From contig DAOL01000046.1 of the NCBI GenBank assembly GCA_002501845.1, positions 18,682-28,467 on the forward strand: DNA of 9,786 nucleotides, in the 5' to 3' direction. The first letter of the stretch is position 1. Each line of letters opens with the position of its first letter. Both the position numbers and the translations under genes were made by a program. Positions 6,259 through 9,786 of the stretch are shown here, piece by piece. The notes under the pieces were generated by a model. The model made no database searches and was not told the DNA's origin. It worked only from the letters and a program-made list of their open reading frames with translations. Origin of the DNA: Nitrososphaera sp. UBA217 (GTDB taxonomy: Archaea > Thermoproteota > Nitrososphaeria > Nitrososphaerales > Nitrososphaeraceae).

Positions 6259-6912
6259 TTACATACTCAGTGCCAGTATTGTGAACGAGTCGGACGCTTC
6301 CTGGCACTTGTCGACCATGCCTTCAATTCCTTCTACTGCATCTTTAAGAAGCAAAAGATCCTTGGTAGCAGAAATTTCATTCAACGCTTTAATGATCACT
6401 GCTCGGTACTTGGCGTCAACTTGACGCTCTAGCTTTTGCACATCTTGCGCAAGGTCGATCGCATTTGCAGGGTTGATTGATAGAGCGCGGCCCATTTCGT
6501 TTAACTTGAAAATCGTGTCGACAACCATTCCGACAAGCTGCTTCAGATCGTCGTCGAATGATGCCTTCTTCAGCGTGGCCGGCTTCATGTTTGCAAGCCT
6601 GAAGGCGACTCCGCTGATGTAACCAGCGATGTCGTCGATGATATAAGCGGTCCTCAAAATGTCCTCCCTGTTAGCCATCAGGCTTCCGATCTCAGCAACC
6701 TCGCGCGTTATCTTTCTGCGGAGGTTCTCGACCTCTTCCTCGGTGTTTCTCATGCGCTCAAGGCAGTGCTGGATGTCTTTGTCATCGCCCTTCATAAGCG
6801 AGGTTGTGAGCGTTGACAGATCTCTTGAGGAGTTCAAAATTCGTGTGATTTCGTCCTGCAAAACCGCCAACGCTTTTCTCTTAGCCTGAACCTCCAATTC
6901 CCCGCTGTACAT
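6259..6912 (-). CDS. DUF47 / PhoU-like helical protein
   Basis: An all-helical 217-residue protein matching the DUF47 (TIGR00153-like) family, which is related to PhoU and often tied to phosphate transporters. Evidence is the long heptad-rich segments, including the N-terminal helix SGELEVQAKRKALAVLQDEI and the core REDILRTAYIIDDIAGYISG with conserved acidic residues typical of the metal-binding faces of PhoU-like bundles. The length is normal for the family. ATG at 6912 is preferred; a TTG three codons upstream would add three residues. A modest TATA-like AATTATTAG about 29 bp upstream supports the ATG. No phosphate transporter is adjacent; instead the gene is fused at TAAATG to endA. It is divergent from a possible 52-codon gene. 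The function is inferred from family only. Confidence 0.83.
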   Translation of the reverse strand: MYSGELEVQAKRKALAVLQDEITRILNSSRDLSTLTTSLMKGDDKDIQHCLERMRNTEEEVENLRRKITREVAEIGSLMANREDILRTAYIIDDIAGYISGVAFRLANMKPATLKKASFDDDLKQLVGMVVDTIFKLNEMGRALSINPANAIDLAQDVQKLERQVDAKYRAVIIKALNEISATKDLLLLKDAVEGIEGMVDKCQEASDSFTILALSM

Positions 6913-6950
6913 TAAAGCCAAAATACTCTTTCAGGCTAATAATTCTATCG

Positions 6951-7109
6951 ATGCTTCTCGACGAAATCCGAGCACGGTATCGCGGTTGTAGCGATAAGCG
7001 AAATTATCGCCTTGCAGCACTAGAGTCAGGCATTTCGCTCAAGGAATATTCGCAACCAAAAGAGGAAGGAATAGAATCCGCTAAAAACGCCGATGGAACT
7101 TGGGCTTGA
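6951..7109 (+). CDS. Possible 52-residue small protein
   Basis: An ATG frame encoding 52 residues with a charged, helix-prone composition (LLDEIRARYRG, then YRLAALESGISLKEYSQ). It fills the 168-bp gap between the divergent DUF47 start and the convergent radical SAM stop, and its last 29 bp run antisense to the end of the radical SAM gene. AAAATACT about 27 bp upstream of the ATG could be a TATA box. A perfect 7-bp hairpin lies within the frame at 6991-7010. The family is not recognised. It may be a real small gene or a chance frame; composition is the main argument. Confidence 0.35.
   Translation: MLLDEIRARYRGCSDKRNYRLAALESGISLKEYSQPKEEGIESAKNADGTWA
6991..7010. repeat. Perfect 7-bp inverted repeat
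   Basis: GCGATAA at 6991-6997 and TTATCGC at 7004-7010 flank GCGAAA. As RNA this would be a stable short hairpin on either strand. No T-tract follows closely on the minus strand, so it is a poor fit to a simple terminator of the radical SAM gene. Confidence 0.5.
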
Positions 7110-7962
7110 GCATTTCCGGATGCGCCTTCAAATTCGTGATAAGCGTCAGGATTTTATCCCTGTCGTCTGGCATCGTGCCTCCGATAGAATAGACATTCGA
7201 TGCGTGATTTGCCCGGAACATCACTGGCCTTTTCGGGTTGAAATTTGCGACAAGCCTGTCCAGCTCGTCAAGAACGTCAATGTCATCAAGTGTGACAAAG
7301 GGTTCGGCGAATTTTGTCATGAACTCATCGTAGACTCCCTCTTCAAGGCAAAGCGTCAGTGCGCCCACATAGTCCGGCGCCGTTTCGCTTAGTATGCGTG
7401 CAGTGTCTGCGATATGCTCCTTGGTGTAGGTCTTGCCGCCAAGTCCCAAAATCACCATGCATGACAGGACGTAGCCGTGCCGTCTGGCCTTCTGGCATGC
7501 CTGAACTATAGTCCGAAACGTTGCGCCCTTTGTAACTTTCCTGAGCACGATGTCGCTTCCGCTTTCAATGCCGACGTACAGCATGTGTAAGCCCGCGGCC
7601 CTAATTTCGCTAAGCTCGTCATCCTTTTTCTTTAGCAGGTTCATAGGCATTGCATAGCATGATACCCGTTCCAGCTCTGGAAACTTGCAATGCAGGTACT
7701 GCAGGATCTGGATAATCCTGTACTTTGGCAGATTGAGCGCGTCGCCGTCCGCAAGGAATACCCGGCGCGTGTTAGGATAGAATTTTGCGGCCATGTCGAT
7801 CTCAGCCTTTATTTCCTCCCAAGGCCGCTCAGCGTACTCTTTGGTACGGTACATGTTGCAGAATGAACACTTATTGAAAGAGCAACCCAATGTAACCTGG
7901 AATATCATGGAGTCAGCCTCTGAGGGCGGCCTGTAAAGCGGGTAATCGTAAACGATCTCCAT
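7081..7962 (-). CDS. Radical SAM domain protein
   Basis: Cytosolic radical S-adenosylmethionine enzyme of unknown substrate. The [4Fe-4S] motif is GCSFNKCSFC (C27, C32, C35), giving spacing CX4CX2C rather than the usual CX3CX2C; I associate that spacing with a recognisable branch of COG1032-like proteins with a C-(S/P)-x-N-(K/R)-C-x-F-C pattern. Other elements: FLADGDALNLP (69-79), RVSCYAMPMNLL (99-110), MLYVGIESGSD (127-137, the second SAM-contact region) and MVILGLGGKTYTKEH (169-183). The 293-residue length allows one radical SAM barrel without a cobalamin or SPASM-type cysteine-rich extra domain. The start is ATG, with weak AGGT upstream and TTTTAATAAAC about 41 bp upstream as possible TATA box. 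It is separated from Pop5 upstream by 135 bp containing a hairpin, so probably has its own promoter. Confidence 0.9.
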   Translation of the reverse strand: MEIVYDYPLYRPPSEADSMIFQVTLGCSFNKCSFCNMYRTKEYAERPWEEIKAEIDMAAKFYPNTRRVFLADGDALNLPKYRIIQILQYLHCKFPELERVSCYAMPMNLLKKKDDELSEIRAAGLHMLYVGIESGSDIVLRKVTKGATFRTIVQACQKARRHGYVLSCMVILGLGGKTYTKEHIADTARILSETAPDYVGALTLCLEEGVYDEFMTKFAEPFVTLDDIDVLDELDRLVANFNPKRPVMFRANHASNVYSIGGTMPDDRDKILTLITNLKAHPEMLKPKFHRRF

Positions 7963-8014
7963 TTTCTTTACCTAATATGAGACTCTTACAATCATAAGTT
8001 TATTAAAATTTGGG

Positions 8015-8077
8015 TCGGTTCGTCGCGAGATCTTCATCGCTTTTGCTCAGTCTGGAGCAGCGAACTCACCTCATCCC
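8015..8077 (-). ncRNA. Structured gap; weak C/D-box-like sRNA
   Basis: Between Pop5 and the radical SAM gene the minus strand can fold as TCGCT-GCTC ... GAGC-AAA-AGCGA (8063-8037): 5+4 bp with a three-A bulge and a six-base loop. The same stretch has near-matches to archaeal C/D guide RNA boxes: GGGATGA (8077-8071, C-like), CTGA (8050-8047, D'), GCGATGA (8040-8034, C'-like) and CCGA (8018-8015, D-like). Three of the four boxes deviate by one base and the first spacer is long, so a guide RNA is only a possibility. The alternative is a terminator-like or 3'-UTR structure of the RNase P cluster. Confidence 0.25.
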
Positions 8078-8097
8078 CTGTGTGTTATGGCAGTGAA

Positions 8098-8415
8098 CTA
8101 ACTTAAATCTTGGTATATTAACGGAGGCCATAAGGCCAGACGACGCCTAAGTTGCTTTATACTTCCTGACATGTCACGCGTCACGATAGGAGGATCTAAC
8201 AGGGCAATGGCAGCAAGGACATTGTCCAGCTGTTCTTGCCTACATTTGATTATCGCTACACTGCTTTCTGACCTGACCAGTTTTATTGCGGCATTTTCTG
8301 TCGCAATAGAACCGAAAAGATCGGAGCAGCGCCTTATGATCGCATTGACTGCTTTATTGGCAGGGCCTGTGTACATGACTGACAGGTAGCGCCGCTTGGC
8401 TCGTCTGTTGAGCAC
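8098..8415 (-). CDS. rnp2: Ribonuclease P protein subunit Pop5 (Rnp2)
   Basis: Pop5-type protein of archaeal RNase P, which pairs with Rpp30 and binds the catalytic domain of the RNase P RNA to activate 5' maturation of tRNA. Evidence: the family's opening KRRYLSV (7-13), SDLFGS (31-36), a central region ending DPPIVTRDMSGSIKQLRRR (74-92), and a length of 105 residues. GTG at 8415 is chosen because it places RRAKRRYLSV at the N-terminus as in the family. It overlaps the TAG of the upstream gene by one base (TAGTG), a classic coupled junction. The frame is open further upstream (to 8496), but that part overlaps the upstream gene and is not Pop5-like. Confidence 0.88.
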   Translation of the reverse strand: MLNRRAKRRYLSVMYTGPANKAVNAIIRRCSDLFGSIATENAAIKLVRSESSVAIIKCRQEQLDNVLAAIALLDPPIVTRDMSGSIKQLRRRLALWPPLIYQDLS

Positions 8416-8888
8416 TAGACAGACACCATCCTTGACAGCCTTGCCTCGAGCCAGTTGTTCATTTCGCGCCAGTGCCTGTGGGGGTCGATGTCGCAATTCC
8501 TCAGTATCGCGTCAAGGCACGGACCAGAAACCATTTCATGCATTGATGTTGCACCACTTGAAAGAATAAACTGCTGTCTAGCGGACTGACAGAACAAATG
8601 CAGCTCCCTGATGTCGTCAAACCACCTACCGACGCCGGCGGCATCCATTTTTCTTGCTAGGGCAATAGTCACCTCAAGGCCTGTCCCTTTTTTCACTTTC
8701 TTTTTTAGTTTTTCTTTGACCCTGCGGAAGTCGCTGATCGAAAGAATGTCGGCGGCCTCGTCTACATTGTCTGAAACTATCAAGTATTGATATTTTACTG
8801 GCGATTGCGGCGCTTTTTTTAGTCTGTAAACAACACTTTCACGGATCTTGCCGTCAAATGGTGCGCCCACCTTGCTTATAGAAAGCAT
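8415..8888 (-). CDS. rnp3: Probable RNase P subunit Rpp30 (Rnp3)
   Basis: Likely the p30 (TIM-barrel) protein of RNase P, partner of Pop5 in the (Pop5-Rpp30)2 core. The identification rests on position directly before Pop5 and after COG1325, and on the C-terminal region FILSSGATSMHEMVSGPCLDAIL, which corresponds to the LTSSA ... R(Y/S)PRDLISLG segment at the end of the Rpp30 barrel. ATG at 8888 gives 157 residues, short for Rpp30 (about 200 or more). The frame stays open upstream and encodes IDLCVSGDFDIARTTK, which looks like the missing first strand and helix, but no ATG, GTG or TTG lies before the in-frame TGA. An ATA at 8936-8934 overlaps the TAG of COG1325 (ATAG). The true start may be that ATA, giving about 173 residues. 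The divergent sequence lowers certainty. Confidence 0.72.
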   Translation of the reverse strand: MLSISKVGAPFDGKIRESVVYRLKKAPQSPVKYQYLIVSDNVDEAADILSISDFRRVKEKLKKKVKKGTGLEVTIALARKMDAAGVGRWFDDIRELHLFCQSARQQFILSSGATSMHEMVSGPCLDAILRNCDIDPHRHWREMNNWLEARLSRMVSV

Positions 8889-8932
8889 TTTTGTTGTCCT
8901 CGCAATGTCGAAGTCGCCGCTGACGCAAAGAT

Positions 8933-9379
8933 CTATTCGATTGAAGACAAAAGCCCCCTGTAGCTTTCAAGGTTGCCCGAAGGCCGGTATCTCTTCACAG
9001 GCCGGAACCTTACCCTTATCACATCTGCTTCTGAAAGTGAAACGTTGCCCTGGCATATCCTCTGCTTGTTGAGCCTGAGGTAGAGGTTTCCCTTTTCGTC
9101 TGAATATTCTGGCAACGAGCTTGACAGGCGATCCCTGTCAGAACTGTTCAAGAGCGACATGATGCGAACGGCGAGCTCCCTTGCTTCTCGGCTTGAAAGC
9201 ATAGCCTTGAGCAAGAGAATCTTGTTCTTGTAGTGCCCCTCCGATGGTGAGCTGGAAAAGCGTTCCGAAGGTACGGAGAGGACGTCCTGTATCGACTGGA
9301 GCACCTTGCCGCCCTCCTCCGTTGCATGGAGGTGCAGGTCTACCTCGGCGGAAGAAAATTTCAGGTCCCCTTCAGCCAT
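8933..9379 (-). CDS. COG1325 exosome-associated RNA-binding protein
   Basis: A 148-residue protein of COG1325, predicted exosome subunit or RNA-binding protein with an L5-like fold. Family landmarks: VDLHLHATEEGGKVLQSIQ (13-31), EGHYKNKILLLKAML (47-61) and DEKGNLYLRLNKQ (94-106, the best-conserved block), ending with VIRVRFRPVK. Archaeal COG1325 genes commonly sit next to genes of RNA processing, as here with Rpp30 and Pop5, so a role with the exosome or RNase P machinery is inferred. The ATG start is preceded by TTTTTAG about 28 bp upstream. The TAG stop is 44 bp before the ATG of the next gene but overlaps its open upstream frame, so the two are tightly linked. Confidence 0.88.
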   Translation of the reverse strand: MAEGDLKFSSAEVDLHLHATEEGGKVLQSIQDVLSVPSERFSSSPSEGHYKNKILLLKAMLSSREARELAVRIMSLLNSSDRDRLSSSLPEYSDEKGNLYLRLNKQRICQGNVSLSEADVIRVRFRPVKRYRPSGNLESYRGLLSSIE

Positions 9380-9403
9380 TCGAAAAATATGGAGAATTAC
9401 CGA

Positions 9404-9410
9404 CTAAAAA
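9404..9410 (-). promoter_or_regulatory. Weak TATA box for the COG1325 gene
   Basis: The minus strand reads TTTTTAG, centred about 28 bp upstream of the ATG at 9379. The spacing fits a leaderless transcript for the RNase P/exosome cluster. The box also contains the TAG that ends the small frame upstream. Confidence 0.35.
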
Positions 9411-9586
9411 GTTATGTTATTGAGCTGGCTTGGGGGATCCGACAGACTTGACGGTTCAATATGGGTAGCAGGAACATAGTTTATTGGTGATTGCGGTTCA
9501 AAGCCGGAAGACTTGTTCATAACTACCCACTGTTTGTCCCGCCATCTGTCGCGGACACCCTCTTTTCTTAGCTCTTTTATCCAAAT
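9404..9586 (-). CDS. Possible small protein without standard start
   Basis: A minus-strand frame of 60 codons begins IWIKELRKEGVRDRWRDKQW, continues VVMNKSSGFEPQSP and ends in a serine/proline-rich tail. The first half, rich in tryptophan and in charged residues, reads like real protein. An in-frame TAG lies two codons before the leading ATT, and the first ATG (9520) would leave only 38 residues and drop the best part. A strong A/T-rich TATA candidate (9611-9627) predicts initiation near 9592, just ahead of the ATT. Options are an ATT start, a gene damaged at its 5' end, or chance. The family is not recognised. Confidence 0.35.
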   Translation of the reverse strand: MWIKELRKEGVRDRWRDKQWVVMNKSSGFEPQSPINYVPATHIEPSSLSDPPSQLNNITF

Positions 9587-9604
9587 AGACTTCTATTCTT
9601 TTTT

Positions 9605-9627
9605 GGCCAAAATAAATAATATATTTG
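9605..9627 (-). promoter_or_regulatory. A/T-rich end of serS / promoter of next ORF
   Basis: On the minus strand, just after the serS stop, AAATATATTATTTATTTT contains both a TATA-like core (ATATATTA) and T-rich runs. It could terminate serS, promote the small frame at 9404-9586, or both. The distance from the TATA centre to position 9592 is about 27 bp. Confidence 0.4.
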
Positions 9628-9632
9628 ATCCA

Positions 9633-9786
9633 TCAATTGCGCGGTTTGATCTCCTTTATCTCACCCATGTACTTTTGTAGCGAGTCCGGCACCTGGACGG
9701 TGCCTTTGGAAGTCTGATAGTCCTCAAGTATCGCTACCATCGTGCGCTCGGTTGCCACAAGAGTGCTGTTGAGCGTGTGAACAAGG
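9633..9786 (-). CDS. serS: Seryl-tRNA synthetase, C-terminal part
   Basis: Only the last 51 codons lie in the window; the 5' part runs off the right edge. The enzyme charges tRNA(Ser) (and tRNA(Sec) where present) with serine using ATP. The visible residues HTLNSTLVATERTMVAILED form class II aminoacyl-tRNA synthetase motif 3, with the conserved arginine in ATERTMVAILE that binds ATP. The tail VQVPDSLQKYMGEIKEI matches the usual SerRS ending (VPEALRPYMGG-like). The bacterial/eukaryotic-type motif-3 wording separates it from the divergent methanogen-type SerRS. The stop is TGA (9633-9635). Confidence 0.93.
   Translation of the reverse strand, partial: LVHTLNSTLVATERTMVAILEDYQTSKGTVQVPDSLQKYMGEIKEIKPRN

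Noticed and set aside
8011..8070. tRNA-like pattern (GGTTCG near 8018)
   Set aside because: No acceptor stem, anticodon arm or D-arm pairing could be fitted around it.
8416..8496. Upstream extension of Pop5 to 8496
   Set aside because: It would overlap the Rpp30 gene by 81 bp. The GTG at 8415 overlaps the preceding stop by one base and places KRRYLSV at the N-terminus as expected.

Overview
The window reads as chromosomal DNA of an ammonia-oxidising-type thaumarchaeon (Nitrososphaera-like). Archaeal identity follows directly from the genes: protein subunits of archaeal RNase P (Pop5 and a probable Rpp30), a COG1325 exosome-associated RNA-binding protein, an archaeal tRNA-splicing endonuclease, a DUF47 protein, and several TATA-like boxes about 26-29 bp upstream of start codons, as expected for leaderless archaeal transcripts. 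Placement in Thaumarchaeota is an inference from overall protein style and gene mix, not from a search.

Left block (1-4008), amino-acid biosynthesis plus small proteins. On the minus strand, read right to left: a 64-residue two-CxxC zinc-ribbon protein, dihydroxy-acid dehydratase (ilvD, branched-chain amino acids) and anthranilate synthase component I (trpE, tryptophan). No T-rich stop signal lies between them, but each has its own TATA-like box, so shared transcription with internal promoters is likely. A HIT-family nucleotide-binding protein diverges from the zinc-ribbon gene on the plus strand.

Middle block (4009-5716). This holds a gene-poor stretch of about 670 bp with convergent T-tracts, a tiny minus-strand zinc-ribbon ORF (43 codons from TTG, or a longer ORF interrupted by an in-frame TAA), and unexplained ORF fragments. 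It is followed by an 88-residue basic-tailed protein of unknown function (minus) and a two-domain 218-residue protein (plus) with a proline/glutamine-rich linker.

Right block (5713-9786), RNA processing. On the minus strand a DUF47/PhoU-like gene abuts endA with stop and start codons touching (TAAATG). The endA stop shares the palindrome CTAG with the convergent plus-strand gene. Next come a radical SAM enzyme and the cluster COG1325 - Rpp30 - Pop5, in which the genes are packed with minimal overlap. The window ends in the 3' part of serS (seryl-tRNA synthetase). tRNA 5' processing (RNase P), intron removal (EndA) and tRNA charging (SerRS) are therefore all encoded within 4 kb.

Most of the window is ordinary housekeeping sequence. 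The points worth a second look are the missing standard start codon for the N-terminal part of Rpp30, the TAA-interrupted zinc ORF, a start-less conserved-looking ORF before the COG1325 gene, a 52-codon plus-strand ORF near 6951, and a bulged hairpin between Pop5 and the radical SAM gene. I found no clear new multi-gene system, no CRISPR array, no tRNA or rRNA gene, and no intact mobile element.
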